Shown piece after piece: positions 46,191 through 54,838 of a stretch of DNA of 64,000 nt. The DNA is from Hydrogenophaga borbori (GTDB lineage: Bacteria > Pseudomonadota > Gammaproteobacteria > Burkholderiales > Burkholderiaceae_C). Position 1 is the stretch's first letter, and every line of letters begins with the position of its first letter. The stretch covers positions 434,001-498,000 of the forward strand of contig NZ_QVLS01000002.1 of the NCBI RefSeq assembly GCF_003417535.1, in the 5' to 3' direction. Both the position numbers and the translations under genes were made by a program. A model generated the notes under the pieces. The model ran no database searches. It had not been told where the DNA came from and was given only the letters and a program-made list of their open reading frames with translations.

Positions 46191-47612
46191 ATGTCCACCG
46201 CCTTCTCCAGCCCATTTCCTGACCTTGGCAGCGGCCTCGACGAGACCGGTGACCGCCAGGTCGCGCAGCTCCGCGTTCCGCCGCACTCCATCGAAGCCGA
46301 GTCCAGCGTGCTCGGCGGCCTGTTGCTGGACAACGGGGCTTGGGACCGCGTGGCGGACCTGCTCAACGACTCCGACTTCTACCGCTACGAGCACCGCCTG
46401 ACGTACTCGGCCATAGCTGCGCTGGTGAACGCCTCCAAGCCGGCCGACGTGGTGACCGTGTTCGAGCACCTGCAGAATTTGGGCAAGGCCGACGAGGCGG
46501 GCGGGTTGGCCTACCTCAACTCGCTCGCGCAGTACGTGCCCAGCGCGGCCAACATCCGCCGCTACGCCGAGATCGTGCGCGAGCGCGCCGTGCTGCGAAA
46601 GCTCGTGGCCGCCAGCGACGAAATCGCCACCTCCGCCTTCAACCCGCAGGGCAAGCCGGTCGCCAAGATCCTCGACGAGGCCGAGCAGAAGATCTTCAAG
46701 ATCGGCGAAGAAGGCTCGCGCATGAAGGAGGGCTTCCAGTCGATGGACCGGCTGGTGGTCGACCTGCTCGATCGTGTGCAGGAGATGGCCGACAACCCGC
46801 AGGACGTGACCGGCGTGCCCACCGGCTTCATCGATCTCGACCGCATGACCGCGGGCCTGCAGGGGGGCGATCTGATCGTGCTGGCGGCGCGTCCGTCGAT
46901 GGGCAAGACCGCCTTCGCCATCAACATCGCCGAGCATGTGGCGCTGAACGAAGGCCTGCCCGTCGCCGTGTTCTCCATGGAAATGGGCGCGGCCCAGCTC
47001 GCGGTGCGTATCGTGGGCTCCATCGGACGCATCAACCAGGGCCACCTGCGCACCGGCAAGCTGACCGACGACGAATGGCCGCGCCTGACCGAGGCCATCG
47101 AGAAGCTGCGCAATGTCTCGCTGCACATCGACGAGACGCCCGGCCTCACGCCCAGCGAGCTGCGCGCCAACGCACGTCGCCTGGCGCGCACCTGCGGCAA
47201 GCTCGGTCTGATCGTGGTGGACTACCTGCAGCTCATGAGCGGCTCCAGCAGCGATGGCGGCGACAACCGGGCCACCGAGCTCGGCGAGATCTCGCGTGGC
47301 CTGAAGATGCTGGCCAAGGAGCTGCAATGCCCGGTGATCGCGCTGTCCCAGCTCAACCGTTCGGTCGAACAGCGCACCGACAAGCGCCCGATGATGAGCG
47401 ACCTGCGCGAATCGGGCGCCATCGAGCAGGACGCGGACATCATCATGTTCATCTACCGCGACGAGTACTACACCAAGGACGCCTGCAAAGAGCCGGGCGT
47501 TGCGGAGATCATCATCGGCAAGCAGCGAAACGGCCCCACGGGAACGGTCAAGCTGGCCTTCTTGAATATGTTGACCCGTTTCGAATCGCTCGTGGGCGGC
47601 GGCGACTACTGA
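46191..47612 (+). CDS. dnaB: Replicative DNA helicase
   Basis: 473 aa hexameric 5'-3' helicase of the replisome. The N-terminal primase-binding collar begins around residue 25 (VPPHSIEAESSVLGGLLLDN). The RecA-like motor has Walker A ARPSMGKT near residue 236, Walker B LIVVDYLQLM and the arginine-finger region QRTDKRPMMSDLRESGAIEQDAD split over motif H4. No intein. It has its own gap from rplI with a terminator between, so a separate promoter is expected; none is obvious in the GC-rich spacer. Confidence 0.97.
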   Translation: MSTAFSSPFPDLGSGLDETGDRQVAQLRVPPHSIEAESSVLGGLLLDNGAWDRVADLLNDSDFYRYEHRLTYSAIAALVNASKPADVVTVFEHLQNLGKADEAGGLAYLNSLAQYVPSAANIRRYAEIVRERAVLRKLVAASDEIATSAFNPQGKPVAKILDEAEQKIFKIGEEGSRMKEGFQSMDRLVVDLLDRVQEMADNPQDVTGVPTGFIDLDRMTAGLQGGDLIVLAARPSMGKTAFAINIAEHVALNEGLPVAVFSMEMGAAQLAVRIVGSIGRINQGHLRTGKLTDDEWPRLTEAIEKLRNVSLHIDETPGLTPSELRANARRLARTCGKLGLIVVDYLQLMSGSSSDGGDNRATELGEISRGLKMLAKELQCPVIALSQLNRSVEQRTDKRPMMSDLRESGAIEQDADIIMFIYRDEYYTKDACKEPGVAEIIIGKQRNGPTGTVKLAFLNMLTRFESLVGGGDY

Positions 47613-47634
47613 CCCCTTCGCGCCGGGAAAGCGC

Positions 47635-47656
47635 GGGCGTTCCCACCCCAACGCCC
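47635..47656 (+). terminator. Weak hairpin after dnaB
   Basis: GGGCGTT (47635-47641) and AACGCCC (47650-47656) enclose an 8-base C-rich loop 22 bases after the dnaB stop. The downstream sequence has only scattered Ts, so efficiency would be low. Confidence 0.35.
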
Positions 47657-47751
47657 TGAGTTCTCACCATCTGCTGTTCTCTAAGGTCCGACCACACCAG
47701 TACCGGTAGGGGGACGCACATAGTTCGCGCCTCTTGATGCAGGGAGGACGC

Positions 47752-48729
47752 ATGATCAGCCAGTCGCCACCATGGGATGTGCCGGCCGTGGTGCCACCAA
47801 GCCCCGCCAATCGGCGGGGCCACCCAGGCCCTGAGGGCGTGACGATCGGATCGCTGGCCCTGCCGGCCCAGGACACCACCATCCTGCGGGCGCTGGTGCG
47901 CTGGCTGGACGGGGCGCTCGGGATGGGGCTTCGGTACAGCGAGGACGTCGCCGGTTGCCATGTGGTCTTTGCCTCGCCGGCGGCACTGAGCACCTGCCCG
48001 GGCCGCACCACCGTCGTGGTCACCGACGCCGCCACCGTGCCGTTCGGGTGGGGTGGCCCGATCACCGTCAGTTCTCCCTTGCGCATGAGCGGCGTCATCA
48101 CGGCCTTGCAACAGGCCATGCCCCGGCGGCGGTCTTCGAACCCCCTGCATCGCCAGCGGTGGTTGTCCTTTCTGTTCGAGCGGCTGCGGGCGGCGCTTCG
48201 GACCTGTGGCCACAGCGTATTGCCGATCGGCGGAGGGCAGTTGCTCCGCCTCGATGCGGTGTCGCAGTCCATGCAGGCCAGCGTTCCGGTTGAGCAACTG
48301 CTTTCGCACGCCCATGACCTGGGTGCGCTGCGCCCGTGCACGGCGGCCGACGAAGACGTGCTGCAAGGCGCCGAGACGCATTCGCTGAGCGCGTTCCTGT
48401 GGCGCCTGAGCGCGACCATGGTGGAGGCGCGCGCCCCCCATCCGCCTTTGCGCGGTGCCTGGCGCCTGCGGCGCTGGCCTCAGGCCATGGGGCTCATGGC
48501 GCCGGGCCATCCGCACCTGGCGGCCTTGCTGTGGCGCCGGCCATACACCGCCCTGGAATTGGCCGAGCGTGCGGGTCTGCCGCTGCCGGTGGTGCGCGCC
48601 TTTGTGCTCACGGGGGACGCGTTGGGCCTTGGCCAACTGGAAGAGACCACCCGTCCCCTGGGGGCGGTCCGCGACGCCACGGTGTCGGCGCGGTTCAAGC
48701 CCTTGCGCGAGAAGTGGCGCTTGTGGTGA
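47752..48729 (+). CDS. Uncharacterised protein: possible receiver-like N-domain plus C-terminal winged helix
   Basis: 325 aa, not assigned to a named family. The ATG at 47752 follows GGGAGG by 4 bases. Residues about 45-125 alternate predicted strands and helices (CHVVFASPAAL, RTTVVVTDAATVPFGWGG, SSPLRMSGVITALQQAM), an arrangement like a response-regulator receiver, but without the phosphoacceptor pattern. The middle is Arg-rich. The C-terminal RRPYTALELAERAGLPLPVV with following helix looks like a winged-helix effector similar to that of DUF742 proteins. Its stop overlaps the GTG of the degenerate GTPase gene, so the two are coupled. Confidence 0.7.
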   Translation: MISQSPPWDVPAVVPPSPANRRGHPGPEGVTIGSLALPAQDTTILRALVRWLDGALGMGLRYSEDVAGCHVVFASPAALSTCPGRTTVVVTDAATVPFGWGGPITVSSPLRMSGVITALQQAMPRRRSSNPLHRQRWLSFLFERLRAALRTCGHSVLPIGGGQLLRLDAVSQSMQASVPVEQLLSHAHDLGALRPCTAADEDVLQGAETHSLSAFLWRLSATMVEARAPHPPLRGAWRLRRWPQAMGLMAPGHPHLAALLWRRPYTALELAERAGLPLPVVRAFVLTGDALGLGQLEETTRPLGAVRDATVSARFKPLREKWRLW

Positions 48730-49184
48730 CCCCCGCCACGACACCTGCCGAATTCAAGGTTGTCATCACCGGGCCCAGGGGTGCTGGCAAGGCCACCGCC
48801 AGCCGATCCATGGGTGAGGGCATCGCCGTGCCCATGAGCCTCGACGGAAGTGGTGGAGCACTGAATGGCAAGCCCCCCGCCGCCGCTGGCGCGTGGGGCC
48901 TGATCGTGCTGGCCGACAACAGCCAAACCGACCCCATTGCCCAGGTGGAGCGGCACCTGCGAGTGCTGGCCGGGCCCATCGGGCCCCTGCCGACGGTGGT
49001 GGGCGTGGGGCGGCTGGAGACGCATCCCTCGCCCGGCGTCGAGGCCTACTGCGCCGGCCTGGAGGCGGCGGGCTGGCGCGTGCCGGTCATCGACGTGGAC
49101 GTGCGCCGTGAGGCCGATGTCCGGCTGTTGCTCTCCGTTCTGGTGGGCCTGGCCGAGGCCGACGGCGGCGCGCCACCCGAATGA
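48726..49184 (+). CDS. Degenerate small GTPase-like protein (COG2229/MglA-like), likely nucleotide-binding defective
   Basis: 152 aa, GTG start overlapping the previous stop by 4 bases. Core strands match the SRPRB/MglA-like 'ATP/GTP-binding protein' group: FKVVITGPRGAGKA at residues 10-23, WGLIVLADNSQTDPIAQVERH, then VVGVGRLETHPSPGVEAY and VPVIDVDVRREADVRLLL. The P-loop lacks the usual Ser/Thr after GK (Ala23 instead). Only about 25 residues separate it from the strand that should follow switch II, so the switch I region and the DxxG (G3) motif appear deleted. A pseudoGTPase working with the upstream protein is the best reading. Confidence 0.72.
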   Translation: MTPATTPAEFKVVITGPRGAGKATASRSMGEGIAVPMSLDGSGGALNGKPPAAAGAWGLIVLADNSQTDPIAQVERHLRVLAGPIGPLPTVVGVGRLETHPSPGVEAYCAGLEAAGWRVPVIDVDVRREADVRLLLSVLVGLAEADGGAPPE

Positions 49185-49193
49185 AGGCGGGCC

Positions 49194-50933
49194 TTAGAGC
49201 ACCTCGGAGGCGAAGTCGGCGAGCCTTGAGCGTTCGCCACGCGCCAGCGTGATGTGCCCGCCGTGCGGCCAGCCCTTGAAGCGGTCCACCGCGTAGGTCA
49301 GGCCCGAGGAGCCTTCGGTGAGGTAGGGCGTGTCGATCTGCGCCAGATTGCCCATGCAGATCATCTTGGTGCCTGGGCCCGCGCGTGTGATCAGCGTCTT
49401 CATCTGCTTGGGCGTCAGGTTCTGCGCCTCATCGATGATCACGTACTTGTTCATGAAGGTCCGGCCGCGCATGAAATTCATGCTTTTGACCTTGATGCGG
49501 CTGCGGATGAGTTCATTGGTGGCTGCGCGGCCCCATTCGCCCGCATTGCCGCCGTCGCCCTTGGCCAGGAACTCCAGGTTGTCGTCCAGCGCGCCCATCC
49601 AGGGGCCCATCTTTTCTTCCTCGGTACCGGGCAGGAATCCGATGTCTTCGCCCACGCTGACGGTGGCCCGGGTCATGATGATCTCGGTGTAGCGCCGGTC
49701 GTCCAGCACCTGCGTGAGGCCGGAGGCCAGCGCCATCAGCGTCTTGCCCGTGCCGGCGGTGCCGGCGAGCGTCACAAAGTCGATCTCGGGGTCCATCAAC
49801 AGGTTGAGCGCGAAGTTCTGCTCGCGGTTGCGGCTGGTCACGCCCCAGACGGCGTTCTTGAGGTGGGTGTAGTCCTTGAGCGTCTTGAGCACCGCGGTCT
49901 TGTCGCGGATCTCGGTCACGCGCGCATACAGCGAGGGCTCGCCCGGCGCTTCGAAGTAGACGAACTGGTTGATGTGGAACTGGCCCACCGCCGGGCCGCT
50001 CACGCGGTAGAAGGTGTGGCTGCCGCTCTGCCAGCTTTCGATGGTCTTGCTCTGGCGCGTCCAGAAGTCCTGCGGAAGGGCCAGCGAGCCCGGGTACAGC
50101 AGCTCGCCGTCGTCCAGGGTCTTGTCGTTCTCGTAGTCCTCCGCGGCCAGACCCAGTGCGCGCGCCTTCACGCGCATGTTGATGTCCTTGGACACCAGGA
50201 TCACTTCACGATCGGCGTGGCGCTGGCGCAGCGCAGCCACCACGCCGAGGATCTGGTTGTCGGCCTTGCCCTGGGGCAGAGACGGGGGCAACTCGCTCAG
50301 CAGCGGCTCGGTCTGGAAGAACAGCAGGCCGCGCGCGGATTGGTGGCCGGTGGCGGAGAGCTTCAGGCCCTTGGTCATGTCTCCACCGGCCTGGGCCGCC
50401 AGGGCATCGAGCGTGCGACTGGTCTGGCGGCCGTTGCGGGCGACCTCGGTCATGCCCTTTTTGTGGCCGTCCAGCTCTTCCAGCACGATCATCGGCAGGT
50501 AGATGTCGTGTTCCTCGAAGCGGAAGAGGCTCATCGGATCGTGCAGCAGCACGTTCGTGTCGAGCACGAAGAGGCGGGCGGGGCCGCCGCTGGCCAGCTT
50601 GCCGCCAGCGCGGCGCCGCGGGGCGGCCACGGGCGAGGAGGGCGCGAGGCTGGTGGAGGCGGGCGCGGCCGGCTCGGGGCGCTCGGTGCGGTCCTTGAGT
50701 TCCAGGGCGGGGGGGGGTGCGCGGCGGGCCTTGGCGGCCGGCGCGGGGCGCGCTTTTCGCGGGGCGGGTGCGTCGACCGGCTCGGGCGCCGCCAGCGTGT
50801 CGTCGTCCGGGAGGATGTTCAGGCCGCCGGCGCGCTCGTCGTAATCTTCGAGGTTGGCGTTGGAGGCCTTGAGGGTGTAGGCGTCGGGGGCGAGGAGGGC
50901 GGCGCGTTTGGAGGGGGCGGGGGGCAGGGGCAT
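49194..50933 (-). CDS. PhoH-family ATPase with N-terminal PIN domain
   Basis: 579 aa. A Pro/Ala-rich disordered start (about residues 40-110) is followed by a PIN RNase domain (LFVLDTNVLLHDPMSLFRFE at about 122, later VILVSKDINMRVKARALG) and a C-terminal PhoH ATPase with GTAGTGKTLMALA, VIIDEAQNLTPKQMKTLITR and MGNLAQID. PIN-PhoH (PhoH2-type) proteins couple RNA unwinding to cleavage. It is convergent with the pseudoGTPase gene, only 9 bases apart. The N-terminal tail is longer than usual. Confidence 0.93.
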   Translation of the reverse strand: MPLPPAPSKRAALLAPDAYTLKASNANLEDYDERAGGLNILPDDDTLAAPEPVDAPAPRKARPAPAAKARRAPPPALELKDRTERPEPAAPASTSLAPSSPVAAPRRRAGGKLASGGPARLFVLDTNVLLHDPMSLFRFEEHDIYLPMIVLEELDGHKKGMTEVARNGRQTSRTLDALAAQAGGDMTKGLKLSATGHQSARGLLFFQTEPLLSELPPSLPQGKADNQILGVVAALRQRHADREVILVSKDINMRVKARALGLAAEDYENDKTLDDGELLYPGSLALPQDFWTRQSKTIESWQSGSHTFYRVSGPAVGQFHINQFVYFEAPGEPSLYARVTEIRDKTAVLKTLKDYTHLKNAVWGVTSRNREQNFALNLLMDPEIDFVTLAGTAGTGKTLMALASGLTQVLDDRRYTEIIMTRATVSVGEDIGFLPGTEEEKMGPWMGALDDNLEFLAKGDGGNAGEWGRAATNELIRSRIKVKSMNFMRGRTFMNKYVIIDEAQNLTPKQMKTLITRAGPGTKMICMGNLAQIDTPYLTEGSSGLTYAVDRFKGWPHGGHITLARGERSRLADFASEVL

Positions 50934-50961
50934 GTGGGCTTGGCGTTCAGCGCGCGGGCTC

Positions 50962-50999
50962 GAAAAAACAAAAAGCCGCCGGGAAAACCGGGCGGCTTT
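50962..50999 (-). terminator. Intrinsic terminator of the peroxiredoxin gene
   Basis: AAAGCCGCC (50972-50980) pairs with GGCGGCTTT (50991-50999), with further GG/CC pairing inside. On the minus strand the stem is followed by T-tracts (complement of 50962-50971), so it stops transcription from the gene at 51143-51619. Confidence 0.85.
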
Positions 51000-51142
51000 G
51001 CGTGCGTCGGAGGGGGCGGAAACAGCGGTGGACAGGGAAGATGCCCGAAGACATGCGAATCACTATACACCTTCCGCATGTCACCGAAAGCGCGGTGACG
51101 CGGTCGGGCAGCGGGGTGTCGCTGCGCCGCACCACCGGGCGT

Positions 51143-51619
51143 TCAGGCGGCCTTCTTGAGTGCCTTGACGGCCTTGAGCACTTCCTCGACGTGGCCGGGA
51201 ACCTTCAGGCCGCGCCACTCTTGGCGCAGCACGCCGTCGGGCCCGATCAGGAAGGTGCTGCGCTCGATGCCCTTGACCTTCTTGCCGTACATGATCTTGT
51301 TCTTGACCACGCCGAACATGTGGCACATCTTTTCCTCGGTGTCGGCGATGAGCTCGAAGGGCAGCTCCAGCTTGGCCTTGAAGTCGTCGTGCGATTTCAT
51401 GTTGTCGCGCGAGACGCCGAACACCTGGGCGCCGGCCTTGACGAAATCCTTGTACTTGTCGCGAAACTGCATGGCCTCGGTGGTGCAGCCAGGCGTATTG
51501 TCCTTGGGGTAGAAATACAGCACGAGCGTCTGACCGAGGTGGCTCTGGTGGCTGACCTTGACGCCGCCGGTGGCCAGGGATTCGAACTCGGGGATGGGTT
51601 TGTTGACAACGACGGCCAT
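51143..51619 (-). CDS. bcp: Thioredoxin-dependent peroxiredoxin (Bcp/PrxQ family), missing Cys50
   Basis: 158 aa. It reduces peroxides in the cytoplasm. The peroxidatic Cys45 is in TPGCTTEAMQFRD. The position of the usual resolving Cys50 is Met, and a further Cys99 sits in EEKMCHMFG. So it is either a 1-Cys type enzyme or uses Cys99 as resolving residue. The ATG at 51619 gives the family start MAVVVNKPIPEFE. Followed by a strong terminator. Confidence 0.93.
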   Translation of the reverse strand: MAVVVNKPIPEFESLATGGVKVSHQSHLGQTLVLYFYPKDNTPGCTTEAMQFRDKYKDFVKAGAQVFGVSRDNMKSHDDFKAKLELPFELIADTEEKMCHMFGVVKNKIMYGKKVKGIERSTFLIGPDGVLRQEWRGLKVPGHVEEVLKAVKALKKAA

Positions 51620-51748
51620 GCTGTGGAGACCCCTGACGTAAGTGGATGGTGTTGCGTTGGCTGCCCGAGTGGCCGGACCGACGCTGCGCATGCATACGGA
51701 AGGTCTGACCGGGCAACAACCCAGTATTTTACCTCTTTGAGGGCCCGA

Positions 51749-52150
51749 TTACCCGGATACGGGCTGGGATCCACCTTCTTGTAGGAGGGCCGCCGCGACG
51801 CGGCGCCCTTCGCCGGCCAGGATGTTGTAGGTCCGGCAGGCGGCCGCGGTGTCCATGGTTTCCACGCCAATGCCGCGTTCCAGCAGGGCGCGCAGCAGCC
51901 GGGGTGCCACGAAGCGCAGCCGCGCGCCGCTGCCGAAGACCACCAATTCCGGCGTCACGCCGGCCGGGTCCAGCAGTTCCTCGAAGTGCCCGGGGCCCAG
52001 GTCCTCGAAACGCTCGCAGTTCCAGGGGCGCAGTTGCCCACCGGCCGTGAGCACCACACTGGCCGTGTGGCGCTCACCGTTGATCGCGATCCAGCCCTCG
52101 CCGAGGGCGGTAATGGCGAGCTGGTGGGGCGTGTCGGCGTGCAGTTTCAT
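51749..52150 (-). CDS. Mth938-like (DUF498) domain protein
   Basis: 133 aa single Mth938 domain, related to mitochondrial NDUFAF3 and the archaeal Mth938 fold. The conserved core ELVVFGSGARLRFVAPRLLRALLERGIGVETMDTAAACRTYNILAGEGRRVAAALL is represented here by VVFGSGARLRF, GIGVETMDT and TYNILAGEGRRVAAAL. Biochemical role unproven in bacteria. Divergent from alaA and upstream of the peroxiredoxin gene on the same strand (129 bases). Confidence 0.85.
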   Translation of the reverse strand: MKLHADTPHQLAITALGEGWIAINGERHTASVVLTAGGQLRPWNCERFEDLGPGHFEELLDPAGVTPELVVFGSGARLRFVAPRLLRALLERGIGVETMDTAAACRTYNILAGEGRRVAAALLQEGGSQPVSG

Positions 52151-52266
52151 GGGGCGTTCGCGCCCTGGGCGGGCTGGAGAACTGTGGTCAAATCGCAAGT
52201 TTGCTCGTGACCGGCGCGGCACCCATCTTAGCCTTACCGCGCCAGGCTTCCGCCCTCGGAGGGACT

Positions 52267-53493
52267 TTGAAGACCATCCAGAAATCCGCCAAGCTCGCCA
52301 ACGTCTGCTACGACATCCGCGGTCCCATCATGGACGCGGCGCGGCAGATGGAGGAAGAGGGCCACAAGATCATCAAGCTCAACATCGGCAATCTGGCGGT
52401 GTTCGGTTTCGATGCGCCCGAGGAGATCCAGCAGGACATGATCCGGAACCTGCCGAATTCGGCGGGTTACTCCGACAGCAAGGGCATCTTCGCGGCGCGC
52501 AAGGCGGTGATGCACGAGACCCAGCTGCAAGGCATCCAGGGTGTCACGCTGGAGGACATCTACCTCGGCAACGGCGCCAGCGAGCTGATCGTGATGGCGA
52601 CCAACGCATTGCTCGACGACGGCGACGAGCTGCTGCTGCCGGCCCCCGACTACCCCCTGTGGACGGCGGCGGCCAGTCTCTCGGGCGGCACGCCCGTGCA
52701 CTACATGTGCGACGAGTCCAAGGGCTGGATGCCCGACATCGAGGACATCCGCCGCAAGATCACGCCGGCCACCAAGGGCATCGTGGTCATCAACCCGAAC
52801 AACCCCACGGGCGCGCTGTACCCCAAGGAGCTGCTGCAGCAGATCGTGGGCCTGGCGCGCCAGCACGGCCTGGTGATCTTCGCCGACGAGGTCTACGACA
52901 AGGTGCTGTACGACGACGTCAAGCACGTGCCGATCGGCAGCCTGTCGAACGACGTGCTCACGCTCACCTTCAACTCGCTGTCCAAGAGCTACCGCTCCTG
53001 CGGCTACCGCGCGGGCTGGCTGGTGGTGTCGGGCGACAAGAAGCCCGCCAAGGACTACATCGAGGGCCTGAACATGCTCTCGAACATGCGCTTGTGTGCC
53101 AACGTGCCGGGCCAGTGGGCGATCCAGACCGCCCTGGGCGGCTACCAGAGCATCAACGACCTGGTTCAGGAGGGCGGGCGCCTGCGCCGCCAGCGCGACC
53201 TGGCCTACGAACTCATCACGGCGATCCCGGGGGTGAGCTGCGTCAAGCCGCAGGCGGCGCTCTACATGTTTCCGAAGCTCGATCCGGCGATGTACCCCGT
53301 GCAGGACGACCAGCAGCTGTTCCTGGAACTGCTGCAGGAAACGCGCGTGATGCTGGTGCAGGGATCGGGTTTCAACTACCCCGACAACCAGCACTTCCGC
53401 ATCGTCTTCCTGCCGCACGAGGACGACCTGCGCGAGGCCATCGGCCGCGTCGCGCGCTTCCTCGAACACTGGCGAAAACGCCACGGCAACTGA
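52267..53493 (+). CDS. alaA: Glutamate-pyruvate aminotransferase AlaA-type
   Basis: 408 aa PLP fold-type I transaminase; makes alanine from pyruvate and glutamate. The TTG at 52267, just after GGAGGG (52258-52263), gives LKTIQKSAKLANVCYDIRGP, aligning with the start of E. coli AlaA; an ATG further upstream is absent. The PLP Lys is K240 in SLSKSYRSCGYRAGW, and VINPNNPTGALY is the cofactor loop. Homology to AlaA is strong through the whole length. It precedes hom by 22 bases, forming an amino-acid cluster. Confidence 0.92.
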   Translation: MKTIQKSAKLANVCYDIRGPIMDAARQMEEEGHKIIKLNIGNLAVFGFDAPEEIQQDMIRNLPNSAGYSDSKGIFAARKAVMHETQLQGIQGVTLEDIYLGNGASELIVMATNALLDDGDELLLPAPDYPLWTAAASLSGGTPVHYMCDESKGWMPDIEDIRRKITPATKGIVVINPNNPTGALYPKELLQQIVGLARQHGLVIFADEVYDKVLYDDVKHVPIGSLSNDVLTLTFNSLSKSYRSCGYRAGWLVVSGDKKPAKDYIEGLNMLSNMRLCANVPGQWAIQTALGGYQSINDLVQEGGRLRRQRDLAYELITAIPGVSCVKPQAALYMFPKLDPAMYPVQDDQQLFLELLQETRVMLVQGSGFNYPDNQHFRIVFLPHEDDLREAIGRVARFLEHWRKRHGN

Positions 53494-53515
53494 GTTTTTC
53501 CTTTCCGATCGACCG

Positions 53516-54838
53516 ATGAAACCGATTCAAGTGGGCCTGCTGGGCATTGGCACCGTGGGCAGCGGCACCTTCAACGTGCTGCAACGCAACCAGGAAGAGA
53601 TCCGCCGCCGCGCCGGCCGCGGCATCCAGATCACCATGGTGGCCGACCTCGACGTGGCGCGTGCCAGGGCCGTGGTGGGCGAGGGCGTCACCGTCGTGGG
53701 CGACGCGCGCGAGGTGATCGCCAATCCCGACATCGACATCGTGATCGAGCTCATCGGCGGCTATGGCATCGCCAAGGCCCTGGTGATGGAGGCCATCTCG
53801 GCGGGCAAGCACGTGGTCACGGCCAACAAGGCCCTGCTCGCGGTGCACGGCACCGAGATCTTCGCGGCGGCCTCGGCGCGCGGCGTGATCGTGGCCTTCG
53901 AGGCCGCCGTGGCCGGTGGCATCCCGATCATCAAGGCGCTGCGCGAGGGCCTCTCGGCCAACCACATCGAGTGGATCGCCGGCATCATCAACGGCACCAC
54001 CAACTTCATCCTCTCGGAGATGCGCGACAAGGGGCTCGACTTCGAGGTCGTGCTCAAGGAGGCGCAGCGCCTGGGCTATGCCGAAGCCGACCCGACCTTC
54101 GACATCGAGGGCGTGGACGCGGCGCACAAGGCGACCATCATGAGCGCCATCGCTTTCGGCATCCCGGTGCAGTTTCACAAGGCCTACGTCGAGGGCATCA
54201 CCCGGCTGTCGGCCACCGACATCCGCTACGCCGAGCAGCTGGGCTACCGCATCAAGCTGCTGGGCATCACCAAGCGCGCGCCGCGCGGCATCGAGCTGCG
54301 TGTGCACCCCAGCCTGGTGCCGGCCAAGCGCCTGCTGGCCAACGTCGAGGGGGCGATGAACGCGGTGGTGGTGCACGGCGACGCCGTGGGCACCACGCTG
54401 TACTACGGCAAGGGCGCGGGCAGCGAGCCCACGGCCAGCGCCGTGATCGCCGACCTGGTGGACGTGACGCGCCTGCACACGGCCGACCCGCACCACCGCG
54501 TGCCGCACCTGGCCTTCCAGCCCGACGCCCTGAGCGACCTGCCGGTGCTGCCCATGAGCGAGGTGGTCACCAGCTACTACCTGCGCCTGCGCGTGGCCGA
54601 CGAGGCCGGCGTGCTCGCCAAGGTCACGGGCGTGCTCGCGCTCAACGGCATCAGCATCGACGCCGTGCTGCAGCGCGAGGCCGACGAGGTGGGCGGCGAG
54701 GGCGCCACCAGCACCGACCTCATCATCCTCACGCACGACACGCGCGAAGGCACCATGGACAAGGTGCTGGCCGAGCTGCAGGCCCTGCCCACGGTGCTTT
54801 CGCCCATCGTGCGCATCCGCAAGGAAGAGCTCCGCTGA
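53516..54838 (+). CDS. hom: Homoserine dehydrogenase
   Basis: 440 aa monofunctional form (no aspartokinase domain). It reduces aspartate semialdehyde to homoserine in threonine and methionine synthesis. The Rossmann start is VGLLGIGTVGSGTFNVL; the catalytic domain contains AGIINGTTNFILSEM and AEADPTFDIEGVDAAHKATI split over the substrate site. A C-terminal ACT domain (about residue 350 onward) should give threonine feedback control. The stop codon shares one base with the thrC start. Confidence 0.97.
   Translation: MKPIQVGLLGIGTVGSGTFNVLQRNQEEIRRRAGRGIQITMVADLDVARARAVVGEGVTVVGDAREVIANPDIDIVIELIGGYGIAKALVMEAISAGKHVVTANKALLAVHGTEIFAAASARGVIVAFEAAVAGGIPIIKALREGLSANHIEWIAGIINGTTNFILSEMRDKGLDFEVVLKEAQRLGYAEADPTFDIEGVDAAHKATIMSAIAFGIPVQFHKAYVEGITRLSATDIRYAEQLGYRIKLLGITKRAPRGIELRVHPSLVPAKRLLANVEGAMNAVVVHGDAVGTTLYYGKGAGSEPTASAVIADLVDVTRLHTADPHHRVPHLAFQPDALSDLPVLPMSEVVTSYYLRLRVADEAGVLAKVTGVLALNGISIDAVLQREADEVGGEGATSTDLIILTHDTREGTMDKVLAELQALPTVLSPIVRIRKEELR

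Noticed and set aside
47701-47708. Palindrome TACCGGTA before the unknown gene at 47752
   Set aside because: Only 8 bases and without a second copy; too short to call an operator.
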